Positions 46,195-54,675 of a stretch of DNA of 64,000 nucleotides are shown one piece after another. The position numbers and the translations under genes are program-made. Every line of letters begins with the position of its first letter. The stretch's first letter is position 1. The notes beneath the pieces are model-generated. The model did not search any database, had not been told where the DNA came from, and saw nothing but the letters and a program-made list of their open reading frames with translations. Source of the stretch: Caprella mutica (Eukaryota; Arthropoda; Malacostraca; Amphipoda; Caprellidae). Where the stretch lies: assembly GCA_947561585.1 (NCBI GenBank), contig CANNZV010001032.1, positions 124,001-188,000 of the forward strand, given 5' to 3'.

Positions 46195-47199
46195 TCACAT
46201 TTTAGAAAAGCCCACTGACTGACAGGGCATGTCCCAGTAGCGCTTCAGTTCATCGTCGAGTTTGAGCAAGCTTATTGAGAGCCCTGCCATTTCCTGACAA
46301 GTCACAATATCGCCGATGACTGTGTCGTAGACCTTGATTCCTTTAGCGGCAAGCAGGGGCTTGATCGCACGGTTGAGGATGAGGAGCTCCATTTGAGTGG
46401 TGGCTCCCAAGCTGTTGATGAAGAGAACGACCTCATCACCCTCACCAAACTCCAAGTCATCGGCTAAGATGAGATCGAGCAACTGTGGGGCCATTTCATC
46501 AGCTGTGCATAGGGGATCCACACGGACCCCTTTCTCGCCGTGAATGCCCATTCCGACACCCATCATGCCATCAGCAAGCTCGAAAGTCGGTGCACCAGTC
46601 GCTGGGATCGATCCCGCAGCCACTGCCACGCCGACAGAGCGAGTGTTATCACGCGCTTTGGTAGTGATCCTCACAAGTTCATCAAGAGTGTCTACCTTAG
46701 CAGCGGCAGCTCCAGCGATCTTCACGATGAGGACGAGACCTGCGATACCACGTCGGTCTTCTTTGCGCTCGGGTGGCGCCGAGGCGACGTCGTCCCAGAT
46801 GAGGACCGTTTCTACGCGAATGTCCTCGTCATCAGCGAGCTCGGAGCCCATGTCGAAATTCATGACGTCGCCAGCGTAGTTCCCGTAGAGGTAGAGGACG
46901 CCCTTGCCGCAATCCACGGCTTGCGTGGCTTCGAGGACGATGTTGGGAGGTGGAGCTGCGAAGATATCGCCACAGGCAGCGCCGTCCGCCATGTTCTGGC
47001 CGACTAGGCCATGATAGATGGGTTCATGACCCGTACCGCCACCCACGAGGAGCGCGACTTTGCCCTTGGGCAGGTCATTCATGACGATAGAACCTTTCCC
47101 AACGAGGCGCGCTTTGCCGTCATATGCCTCCACGAGGCCTTCTAACAGTTCGGCTGCGCAAGCGTTGGGATCATTGATGATCTTTGGTGTCTTTCTCAT
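46195..47199 (-). CDS. dhaK: DhaK-type dihydroxyacetone/tetrulose kinase subunit
   Basis: A 334-residue sugar-binding kinase subunit. Visible are the GGGTGHEPIYHG block (His58 region), the NFDMGSE block near residue 114, and His220 in GMGIHGE, the residue that covalently binds dihydroxyacetone or related ketoses. The phosphoryl donor is delivered by DhaL, encoded four bases downstream. The absence of a PTS-type DhaM here suggests an ATP-dependent enzyme. Its neighbour is a class II aldolase/SDR fusion, so the natural substrate may be a short ketose such as dihydroxyacetone or erythrulose. Confidence 0.9.
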   Translation of the reverse strand: MRKTPKIINDPNACAAELLEGLVEAYDGKARLVGKGSIVMNDLPKGKVALLVGGGTGHEPIYHGLVGQNMADGAACGDIFAAPPPNIVLEATQAVDCGKGVLYLYGNYAGDVMNFDMGSELADDEDIRVETVLIWDDVASAPPERKEDRRGIAGLVLIVKIAGAAAAKVDTLDELVRITTKARDNTRSVGVAVAAGSIPATGAPTFELADGMMGVGMGIHGEKGVRVDPLCTADEMAPQLLDLILADDLEFGEGDEVVLFINSLGATTQMELLILNRAIKPLLAAKGIKVYDTVIGDIVTCQEMAGLSISLLKLDDELKRYWDMPCQSVGFSKM

Positions 47200-47224
47200 A
47201 GGGTTTGAGGAAATGGAGCTTCTA

Positions 47225-49198
47225 TTAAATGACGCGATCGTTGCCGCCGTCTACGGGAATTTGTGCGCCTGTGGTCTTGCCAAAGGTCGTTCCTGCCATC
47301 GCGGCGATCATGTTGCCGACATCGGCTGATTTGATCTCTGTCTTCATCAGATTGCGCGTCTTGTATTCATCGACCGTCATGTTGTAGCGCTCTGCTGAGC
47401 GTGCCAGCACTTCTGGTGTCCAAAGCTTGGTATCGAAGACAGCATCAGGATGGACGACGTTCACTCGGATGTTCTCCGGTGCGAGTTCTAACGCTGCGAC
47501 ACGGACGAGTTGAGTGAGGCCTGCTTTGGCGCACGAGTATGACGCGGCACCAGCACCAGGAGCACTCACATTACGAGAGCCGATGTAGATCGCCGTGGGG
47601 TCAATGCCATGGCGGAGATAGGGAACGCAGTGGTGCAACAAACGCACGTGCGAAGTAAGGTTCACAGCGATGCTCTTGTCCCAGTTTGCCGGATCTAAAT
47701 TCTCAACATAGGCACCAGCCGTGAAGATCCCCGCATTGCTCACGAGGATATCCAAACCACCGAATCGGCGAACAGTCTCTTCCACGGCTCCGCGCGTCGC
47801 GTCGTCATCGGTGAGATTACAAACGATCCCGAATCGGTCGTCATCCTGGAGCTCTTCAATCTCAGGACTCAGATCGACTCCCACCACAGCGGCGCCTGCA
47901 TCGTGGAGCGCCTGTAAACACGCACGCCCGATACCAGCTGCTGCTCCTGTAATGAGCGCCACTTTGCCTTCCAACGGCTTACGAGCAGGAGCTTTCTTCA
48001 ATTTCGCCTGCTCAAGTTCCCAATACTCGATGTCGAACAAAGGGCCTTCTGTTAGCGGAATCCAACCACCAAGCTGTTCGCCCAGTTGGACGGTCTCACG
48101 GGTCGTCTTGACGATGTCGCCCACGACATCTGCGTCTTTCACATGGCGACCGAAGGAGATAGTTCCATTGTCTAACCAAACCGCCCAACGTGGAGCCGTG
48201 TCTAGCATTTGGATGTCTGGAGTCGAGAAGCGTTGGAAGTAGTTGGTGTAACTACCGGTGAAGCTATCGACGGCGCCTTCGAGATCGCTGTTGGAGAAGA
48301 CGAGAGGCACGCGCTTGGTGCGAATGACATGATCTGGTGTGACTGGGCCACGCGTAGCAAATTCGCCTACGTTATCTACCTGGGCAAAGCCAGCCGCTTC
48401 CGGAGAGTCATCGAATCGAGCAATCAGAGCCTGCGTAGCAGCTTCAGAAACGTCCTTTCGCAATTCAGCTAGTTTCACCAAATCGACATCTTTCGGCTCT
48501 GCCTTGGGGAAAGTATATCCAGGGCATTTGCCATCGATGAAGGCTTCTGCCTCAGCCACGAGCTTGATCATCAGATCGTAAGACTCCTTGGCTGTCTCGG
48601 CGAAGCTGAAGATCCCGTGATTCATCAGGACCATCCCCTCGATTCCGGAGAAATCTTGGCCTTGGATCATCTCGTAAACCTTCCGTGCCAACACGAAGCC
48701 AGGCATGATGTAGGGCACGATAAGCACGCGATTCCCGTAAATTTCCTTCACACGAGCCTCACCGTGATCATTATTCGTCAGCGCGAGAATGGCGTTCGCG
48801 TGGGTGTGATCCACGAAGGTGAAGGGCAAGGCCGCATGCAAGATGGCTTCCACTGAACCCGTGGGTGCCGCAGGATTGGTCATCCCAGCGCGCATCTGAG
48901 TCACCATGTTCGCATCAGAAAGCGACTCCAGGGCGGCCAGTTTCATCAGCACATCCATCTTGATAGGCGCGAATCCCGCCTTGGCGATGGTCCCAAGATC
49001 CCAGCCGGATCCCTTCACATAGAGGATGTCCTCCTCTTCGCCGAAGAACGTCTTCTCGCGTATCTTCACGGAGGTATTTCCACCGCCGTGGAGCACTAGT
49101 TCCGGATCTTGGCCTAGTAATTGCGAGGTGTAGACACGCTGGGCTAATAAATCGTCGCCCAGTGCCGCTGCTTCCTGATCATTCCAAAGATTCTTCAT
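47225..49198 (-). CDS. Bifunctional class II aldolase/short-chain dehydrogenase
   Basis: A 657-residue fusion. The N-terminal class II aldolase/adducin domain (about residues 15-390) has zinc ligands His131 and His133 in DHTHAN and His194 in LMNHGIFSF. The C-terminal short-chain dehydrogenase (about residues 410-657) has the NAD motif TGAAAGIGR at 417-425 and the catalytic Tyr554 and Lys558 in YSCAKAG. This architecture is known from rhamnulose-1-phosphate aldolase/lactaldehyde dehydrogenase-type proteins. Co-transcription with dhaK and dhaL (26 bases downstream) suggests that the aldolase releases or uses a short ketose or ketose phosphate. The exact sugar is not certain. Confidence 0.88.
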   Translation of the reverse strand: MKNLWNDQEAAALGDDLLAQRVYTSQLLGQDPELVLHGGGNTSVKIREKTFFGEEEDILYVKGSGWDLGTIAKAGFAPIKMDVLMKLAALESLSDANMVTQMRAGMTNPAAPTGSVEAILHAALPFTFVDHTHANAILALTNNDHGEARVKEIYGNRVLIVPYIMPGFVLARKVYEMIQGQDFSGIEGMVLMNHGIFSFAETAKESYDLMIKLVAEAEAFIDGKCPGYTFPKAEPKDVDLVKLAELRKDVSEAATQALIARFDDSPEAAGFAQVDNVGEFATRGPVTPDHVIRTKRVPLVFSNSDLEGAVDSFTGSYTNYFQRFSTPDIQMLDTAPRWAVWLDNGTISFGRHVKDADVVGDIVKTTRETVQLGEQLGGWIPLTEGPLFDIEYWELEQAKLKKAPARKPLEGKVALITGAAAGIGRACLQALHDAGAAVVGVDLSPEIEELQDDDRFGIVCNLTDDDATRGAVEETVRRFGGLDILVSNAGIFTAGAYVENLDPANWDKSIAVNLTSHVRLLHHCVPYLRHGIDPTAIYIGSRNVSAPGAGAASYSCAKAGLTQLVRVAALELAPENIRVNVVHPDAVFDTKLWTPEVLARSAERYNMTVDEYKTRNLMKTEIKSADVGNMIAAMAGTTFGKTTGAQIPVDGGNDRVI

Positions 49199-49291
49199 CG
49201 TCTCTTGGCCGCCAGCATGCCGAAAGTTTGGGCTTAATCCAGCGGAAACGAGGAAGTTGTCGCGCTCTAGAGACGCCCGTGCGCTAGAGCA

Positions 49292-50218
49292 TCAATGGGC
49301 TTTATGGTGGATCGCATCGGTGATTGCTCGGAGGAGCGATTCATCGCCGCTCGTGTCTTGAGAAAGCTCCCAGATCATGACTCCACCAGCCTTGGTCATT
49401 CCCAGCTGAGTCTTCTTCTTCATGGTGGCGATGCCGTTGTATCGAACCGAATCGATGACGTCTTTGCTAGGCGCGGTTGAGTCCTTCTTCACCAAATTCC
49501 GATACGACGTGTAGGGGCTGCGGCCATAGAAGGGGAGGCCGAGGATCAGCTTATCCTTGGGGCATCCTCGATCACTCCAATACTTGAGCGACGCCTCTGC
49601 CTGTTCGTAATTCCCGTGATCTTTGCCGTCGTAGGCCATGATGTTGAGCATATCGATCAGAGGAAAGACATCCTTGTGGATGCCTTCGCCTGTCTTTCCG
49701 TTAGAGACGACGGCAGTCGAAAGGAACTTCTTCTCGCTGCGCAAGGCACCGGCGAGGTCTCGCATCAGAGCGACGAAGTTGGCGCTGGACTCTCCCGTAT
49801 CTGGGTATTCCCAATCCATGTCCACGCCGTCCAGGTCATAGGTTTTGACTACCTGCATGGTTTCGCTAACGAAGCGCCCTCGCGTTTCAGCAGAAGCCGC
49901 CAACGTCTCAAAGGCGCTGTCATCGCCATCATTCCAACCACCAATGGCGATGCCAATCTTTACGTCACTAGCATGCCCACGCTTGACCAGGTCTTTGAGC
50001 TTATCGGGTTGTGGCATGTCCTTCAGGGAACCATCCGCGTTGGGTTGGATGAAGCTGTAGTTGATATGTGTCAGTCGATCATAGGCGATGGACTCAGCTT
50101 TGCCAGACCAGGAGGCGAAGTAACCAATGACTTTGAATTTCTCATCATCAGCCTGGAGTTCTGAAGAGCTGAAAACGAACGCGCCGAAGAGGAGAAGACT
50201 GACAAGAGAGCGATGCAT
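49292..50218 (-). CDS. Secreted GH18 family glycoside hydrolase (chitinase-like)
   Basis: A 308-residue protein with a signal peptide ending in LQADD (about residues 1-23). The TIM-barrel signature of family 18 is complete: DLDGVDMDWEYP with Asp133, Asp135 and the acid/base Glu137. Other family marks are VIGYFASWSG, IGIAIGGWND and the late MIWELSQDT segment with the substrate-binding Trp. The likely reaction is hydrolysis of beta-1,4 N-acetylglucosamine polymers. It is shorter than typical chitinases and lacks carbohydrate-binding modules. It is monocistronic by spacing. Confidence 0.92.
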   Translation of the reverse strand: MHRSLVSLLLFGAFVFSSSELQADDEKFKVIGYFASWSGKAESIAYDRLTHINYSFIQPNADGSLKDMPQPDKLKDLVKRGHASDVKIGIAIGGWNDGDDSAFETLAASAETRGRFVSETMQVVKTYDLDGVDMDWEYPDTGESSANFVALMRDLAGALRSEKKFLSTAVVSNGKTGEGIHKDVFPLIDMLNIMAYDGKDHGNYEQAEASLKYWSDRGCPKDKLILGLPFYGRSPYTSYRNLVKKDSTAPSKDVIDSVRYNGIATMKKKTQLGMTKAGGVMIWELSQDTSGDESLLRAITDAIHHKAH

Positions 50219-50291
50219 GATGAAAGGCCCGATCCTAGAGGAGCCGATCTCCTTGTCAATCTTCGCGAAGGAATGGGAGGAATAGAGACGT

Positions 50292-50840
50292 TTAGCGAAA
50301 GGTTTCTATCCACGAGTCTACTAGCTTGAGTTGAGCTTCAGGTGCTCTTACCACAAGCTCGCCGATCGAGGGGCTGAAGGTTGCTTTGGAGCCTTCGGGA
50401 AGCTGGATCCCGAAATTTCGAATGGCTTCCATTGCATCGCCCCCTAGTTTAAATTGGGGTGGCAGCTGATAGCGTCTGGTGAACAGTGGGATGTTAGGGC
50501 GAACATCTTGGGTGCGGATGATGACGGCGGCGTGGGCAGTGACTCTGAGGCTGACGCCAGCCGTCTCTGTGATGTGCTCTAGTAATGATAGCATCGATCG
50601 ATCCGTCAGGTGAAACGAGAATGTCTTCGTCATGATGGCAGGAAGAGATTCTCTCAGTTTTCCGTCGATGACGATATTGATACCTTTTAGATTGTCGGGA
50701 ATGTCACGGTGGTCATGAAGAGATGCTAGTTTCTGGAGCTCTAGAGTTGTTTGGTCTAAACTGAGTTTATCTGTTCTGAACTCTGGAACTGCTAGAGCTA
50801 CAAGTGATCCTCTTAGAAGTAGTTCGATGAGCGGGTTCAT
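50292..50840 (-). CDS. STN/secretin-like domain protein, possible remnant of an M56 sensor
   Basis: A 182-residue protein. The first 17 residues (MNPLIELLLRGSLVALA) look like the start of an M56/BlaR1-type membrane peptidase, but the sequence jumps directly to a C-terminal periplasmic module. That module (about residues 18-182) resembles the STN-like domain found behind M56 peptidases in Verrucomicrobiota: FRTDKLSLDQ, then LKGINIVIDG, then MLSLLEHITETAGVSLRV. The zinc HExxH and all further membrane helices are missing. The start codon overlaps the blaI stop in an ATGA junction, the usual blaI-blaR1 arrangement. Confidence 0.65.
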   Translation of the reverse strand: MNPLIELLLRGSLVALAVPEFRTDKLSLDQTTLELQKLASLHDHRDIPDNLKGINIVIDGKLRESLPAIMTKTFSFHLTDRSMLSLLEHITETAGVSLRVTAHAAVIIRTQDVRPNIPLFTRRYQLPPQFKLGGDAMEAIRNFGIQLPEGSKATFSPSIGELVVRAPEAQLKLVDSWIETFR

Positions 50841-51229
50841 GAGTGTCTTCCTTTCTTCAATTTCGCTTCTGTGATGAGAGCGGCGATACGGTTGAGTTCG
50901 TCTTCGGAGAGTGTCGTCTTTGGGTCTGTGAAATGTGCGGCGAGGGCTTGCTCTACGGAGCCCTCGAAGAACGTGCCGACGACATTGCGGAGCATGGAGC
51001 GGCCTGCGGCTTTGCGTGGGCGAGTGGGGGTGTAGAGATACTCGCGGCCAAGCTGAGTGTGCTGGAGGTGGCCTTTGGCCTCCAAGATACCGAGAAGGGT
51101 GCGAACTGCCGTGCGCGATGGTGGCGAATCCATGCCTTCCAGAACCTCGCTGACTTTGGCTTTCCCCAGCCGGTAGATCACATCCATGATTTCGCGTTCG
51201 CGTTTGCTGAGTTTGGCAGGATCGGTCAT
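50837..51229 (-). CDS. blaI: BlaI/MecI-family transcriptional repressor
   Basis: A 130-residue winged-helix repressor: LSKREREIMDVIYRLGKAKVSEVLE with helix-turn-helix pattern, then SRTAVRTLLGILEAKGHLQH (recognition helix), and a C-terminal dimerisation/cleavage region. Family members repress their own operon and are inactivated when a membrane M56 peptidase responds to a signal. Here that partner appears truncated. The gene is divergent from the Clp-like ATPase operon, and two direct repeats lie in the shared 149-base gap. Confidence 0.9.
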   Translation of the reverse strand: MTDPAKLSKREREIMDVIYRLGKAKVSEVLEGMDSPPSRTAVRTLLGILEAKGHLQHTQLGREYLYTPTRPRKAAGRSMLRNVVGTFFEGSVEQALAAHFTDPKTTLSEDELNRIAALITEAKLKKGRHS

Positions 51230-51241
51230 TACAAGGCCAAT

Positions 51242-51257
51242 TTTTTAACCGATAGCG
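51242..51257 (+). promoter_or_regulatory. Direct repeat 1, candidate BlaI operator
   Basis: TTTTTAACCGATAGCG. It matches 51283-51298 at 13 of 16 positions, 41 bases apart (about four helical turns). On the minus strand it covers the probable -10 region of blaI; a TTGACT at 51268-51263 would be the -35. Placement suits autorepression. It does not match the published TACA-N-TGTA core of BlaI sites. Confidence 0.4.
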
Positions 51258-51282
51258 GCTCAAGTCAAGAATGAACACCAAA

Positions 51283-51298
51283 TTTTTAGCCGACAGTG
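51283..51298 (+). promoter_or_regulatory. Direct repeat 2, candidate BlaI operator
   Basis: TTTTTAGCCGACAGTG, the partner of 51242-51257. It lies about 80 bases before the first ATPase start, so binding here could also affect the Clp-like operon. Confidence 0.35.
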
Positions 51299-51378
51299 CT
51301 CTGTAGCGACGCTTGCTAAGCTTGGAGTTTCGTGTTTCGGTTGCGCTTCTGACGGACGTTTAGAACTTGTTTACGGCC

Positions 51379-54300
51379 ATGCCTGATCTTCATCTCCAAG
51401 TTCTCTCGATCACGCAAGTGCTAGAATCGACGCCGGATGGTGGTGAGCAGTTCCTTCACGAGTTGTTATTCTTTCCTGAGTTCCGTTCGTTTGGGAATAA
51501 GTTGGAGAAATTGCCTGGGGTGGCGAAGAAGATGGCGACTCAACTCGTGGCGGCTGGTTCTTTGATTGATCTGCATGGGCGTCAGCCTCCGGAGGCTGTG
51601 TCAGCAAGCGTGCTGGAGCTTCGGGTGGCGCCGGCGAATCGTAGCGGTTGTCTTTGGGAGGCTCCTGTGGATCTAAGTTTGCCTATGATTCAATGGGACC
51701 ACGGGACGGAAGCGGCGCTGGCTTACATTCCCGCGCTGGGCATTGAGGTGTGGACGGAGTCTAAGGATTCGTTGCCGGCGGCTATTCAAGATCAAGCACA
51801 GTTTGCTCTGCGGCGAGCGGGGGTGAGCAAGTCGCTTCTTTCTATGGCCATGATCCAACGTGGGCGCGTCTTGGAGATCGAGCAGTTGCCGTGGAATGCG
51901 CGAGCAGACACGCCGAAGGAGCGTTATGAGCGCGCTTATGGTGAGAAGGAGAAGTCAGGGAAGGTGCTAGAGTCTGTGGCGAAACGCCTGCAATCAAAGG
52001 ACATGCCGCAGGCTTATGAGCGTGATGGGGAAGTGATGCGTTTGAGTCAGTGGCTGGGTGGAAATCAGTCGGGTTGTGTGCTTTTGGTAGGCCGGCCTGG
52101 TGTGGGGAAGACTGCCATTATAAAAGAGACGATTCGGTTAGGGCAGGCGTTCACCAAAGGGGTGAGAGCTTTCTGGCATACGAGTGGCGGGCGTCTCGTG
52201 GCGGGACAGACGGGCGCTGGGATGTGGCAGGAGCGTTGCTTGAAGATGGTGAACGAGCTGAAGACGCAGGGCGACGCGCTCTATGTCGGAAATCTCTTCG
52301 AACTGATGCAGGTGGGGCAGAGTGTGTCGAACTCTGAAAGCATCGCGTCCTTTCTACGTCCTGCGATGGTCCGTGGTGATCTTGTGGTGGTGGCAGAATG
52401 TACTGTGCAGCAGCTTGCTGCGGTTGAGAAACAAGACCCTAGATTGCTCGATGCCTTTCGTCAGTTGAAAGTGGATGAGCCTGACAAGGTGACGAGTCGC
52501 CGTATTCTCGATCAAGTGGCTGGATCGGCGTGGATCACGAGTGAAGCGATGGATTGGGTGGATGCTCTACATCGGCGTTACGCGACCTACTCGGCTTATC
52601 CGGGGCGCCCGCTGCGCTTTCTGCAGCGGCTTCGTCCTAGCTTGAAGGACGTGGCACCGGATGTTGTTTCGCCGGGTAAGGTGATTGCTTCTTTCACAGA
52701 GGAGACGGGTTTGCCACGTTGGTTGTTGGATGATGCTGAGGTCTTCGATCCGCAGGCGGTGGGAGCGTGGTTTCGTGAACGTGTGCATGCGCAGGACACG
52801 GCTGTAGACCAAGTCGTCGGCACCTTGACGAAGGTAAAGACTCGCTTGGCTCGACCTGGGAAACCGTTGGGCTCCTTTATCTTTCTTGGACCGACGGGTG
52901 TTGGGAAGACGGAGCTTGCCAAAGCGCTAGCCGAGTTTCTCTATCAGAGTCGCGACCGGATGGTCCGCTTTGACATGAGTGAATTTCACAGTCCGGCGAC
53001 GGCGGGGCGTTTGGTGAGTGATAGTTTCTCTGGTGGCGAAGGTTTGCTCACGGCGGCGGTGAGAGACCAGCCGTTCTCCGTGATCCTGCTGGACGAGTTT
53101 GAGAAAGCCACGCCGAAGATCTTTGATCTGTTTCTGCAAGTCTTGGGTGAGGGGAGATTAACTGATGGTGCTGGGCGACTTGCGGACTTTAGTAATGCGG
53201 TGGTCATCATGACCTCGAATCTTGGCGCGGCGACTTTCAAGCAAGGTTCTCTTGGCTTCGGCCAGGATTCGAAGGAGCAGGCTTCTTCTCATTTCATTGA
53301 GGCGTTGAAGGCGGTGGTTCGGCCAGAGTTCTTTAACCGGATTGACTCGATCATTCCCTTCGCCTCGCTTTCGCGAGTAGCTCTGGCTGCAATCGCCAAG
53401 CGCGAATTGACGCTGGCAGAGGCGCGTGAAGGCTTTCGTGATCGTAAGCTTACGTTAGAAGTGAATGAGGACTTGTTGGCGTCCGTAGTGGCGTCTGGTT
53501 ATGATCCTCGCTATGGAGCGCGCCCATTGAAGCGAGCGATGGAGCGACGTTTACTCTTGCCGGTGAGTGAATTTCTCAATGCCAAGCCAAGAGAGAATGG
53601 ATCGATACGCCTAGAGCAAGCGAGTGGCGGTGGCACGGAAGTGAGCTTCCTGCCCGAGTCTGACACTCATGCGGAGACTGGCAATGCCATGCGTATGTTA
53701 ATTCGGACGTTGAACAGCGTTGGTGAGCGGCGGCGTGTGTTTCGGCGACTTGACCGATCCTCTCTTTGTGCAGAACTTCGTAGTCAGTTGCAGCGGATTG
53801 CGCGTAGTAGAATGCAAGAGGAGAAGCGGCAATTGAAGTTATCTAGGCGTGGGCAGACGGCCTTTGTCTTTGATCCGGTCAGAGAAGCAAGAGCGAAGGA
53901 TTTGCGTGAGTTGTTAGATCGATTGGCCTCGCAAGTCGAGAAGGTGCAGGCCTTTGAGGAGAGTTGCCTCTTGGCGCTGTATCAAGATCCTGGTTCTAAG
54001 GTTGGACGTCAGAGTTTACCGGTGACAGAGGCGGACTATCACAAGATTCTGCTAGATGCTTACAAGGCCTTTTCCGTGCCGAAACCTGAGTTCACACTGC
54101 TCTTGCAGAGTGATTCCCATGACTGGCTTGTGCAACTCTGTCAGGCTTATGCGAATCTGGCGTCGCCTTGGCTGGTGCATCCGGTGGAGGTAGGCACGTA
54201 TGCTAAGAAACCGAAGTCGGAAGAACTCGTCTTGCCGGTTGAGGAGGATGATGAGATTTGCGTGAAGCCGGTCATCACCGTGGGAGAGGAGGCCTTGCAG

Positions 54301-54666
54301 TCGCTTGGGAATCTCAAGAGTTCCACGGGTGCGGTGGCGCTACGTTTCCGAGGTGTGGATGCTGCGTTGCGCTTTGCTCAAGAAGAGGGATTGCATGTGA
54401 GGGAGCGTGATCGAGATCATACCTGGCGATGTTTCGTGCGGGTGTTAGGCGATCCGCTGAAAGCGATCACTCTTCCGCTTTCAGAGGTCGAGCGTGTGCA
54501 AGATTTCACGCGTGAGACGGTGCGAAGAGTATTCAAGGATGGGGAACCTCAGAGCAGTTATCGTGACGTGTGGCTAGGGGAACGTGGGCGTGGTGCCTTC
54601 TCTCATGGCTTCTTGCTGGAGTTGCTGGAGCGAACCTTGATACAGGAGGTCGAGCGGACGCTTTAG
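51379..54666 (+). CDS. Clp-like double AAA+ ATPase 1
   Basis: A 1,095-residue Hsp100-type ATPase. The N-terminal domain (about 1-215) is unlike the Clp N domain. First AAA+ module: Walker A GRPGVGKT (238-245), degenerate Walker B with Gly-Asn at 304-305 instead of Asp-Glu, and pore-loop Tyr replaced (QTGAGMW, 277-283). Second AAA+ module: Walker A GPTGVGKT (504-511), intact Walker B LLDEFEKA with Asp-Glu at 572-573, but no GYVG loop (SGGEGLL instead). No ClpB M domain separates the modules. A C-terminal extension of about 330 residues includes a coiled coil and a mixed region containing EEGLHVRER. The ATG at 51379 is preferred over an upstream TTG. It is nine bases from ATPase 2. Confidence 0.9.
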   Translation: MPDLHLQVLSITQVLESTPDGGEQFLHELLFFPEFRSFGNKLEKLPGVAKKMATQLVAAGSLIDLHGRQPPEAVSASVLELRVAPANRSGCLWEAPVDLSLPMIQWDHGTEAALAYIPALGIEVWTESKDSLPAAIQDQAQFALRRAGVSKSLLSMAMIQRGRVLEIEQLPWNARADTPKERYERAYGEKEKSGKVLESVAKRLQSKDMPQAYERDGEVMRLSQWLGGNQSGCVLLVGRPGVGKTAIIKETIRLGQAFTKGVRAFWHTSGGRLVAGQTGAGMWQERCLKMVNELKTQGDALYVGNLFELMQVGQSVSNSESIASFLRPAMVRGDLVVVAECTVQQLAAVEKQDPRLLDAFRQLKVDEPDKVTSRRILDQVAGSAWITSEAMDWVDALHRRYATYSAYPGRPLRFLQRLRPSLKDVAPDVVSPGKVIASFTEETGLPRWLLDDAEVFDPQAVGAWFRERVHAQDTAVDQVVGTLTKVKTRLARPGKPLGSFIFLGPTGVGKTELAKALAEFLYQSRDRMVRFDMSEFHSPATAGRLVSDSFSGGEGLLTAAVRDQPFSVILLDEFEKATPKIFDLFLQVLGEGRLTDGAGRLADFSNAVVIMTSNLGAATFKQGSLGFGQDSKEQASSHFIEALKAVVRPEFFNRIDSIIPFASLSRVALAAIAKRELTLAEAREGFRDRKLTLEVNEDLLASVVASGYDPRYGARPLKRAMERRLLLPVSEFLNAKPRENGSIRLEQASGGGTEVSFLPESDTHAETGNAMRMLIRTLNSVGERRRVFRRLDRSSLCAELRSQLQRIARSRMQEEKRQLKLSRRGQTAFVFDPVREARAKDLRELLDRLASQVEKVQAFEESCLLALYQDPGSKVGRQSLPVTEADYHKILLDAYKAFSVPKPEFTLLLQSDSHDWLVQLCQAYANLASPWLVHPVEVGTYAKKPKSEELVLPVEEDDEICVKPVITVGEEALQSLGNLKSSTGAVALRFRGVDAALRFAQEEGLHVRERDRDHTWRCFVRVLGDPLKAITLPLSEVERVQDFTRETVRRVFKDGEPQSSYRDVWLGERGRGAFSHGFLLELLERTLIQEVERTL

Positions 54667-54675
54667 TTAGGTAGC

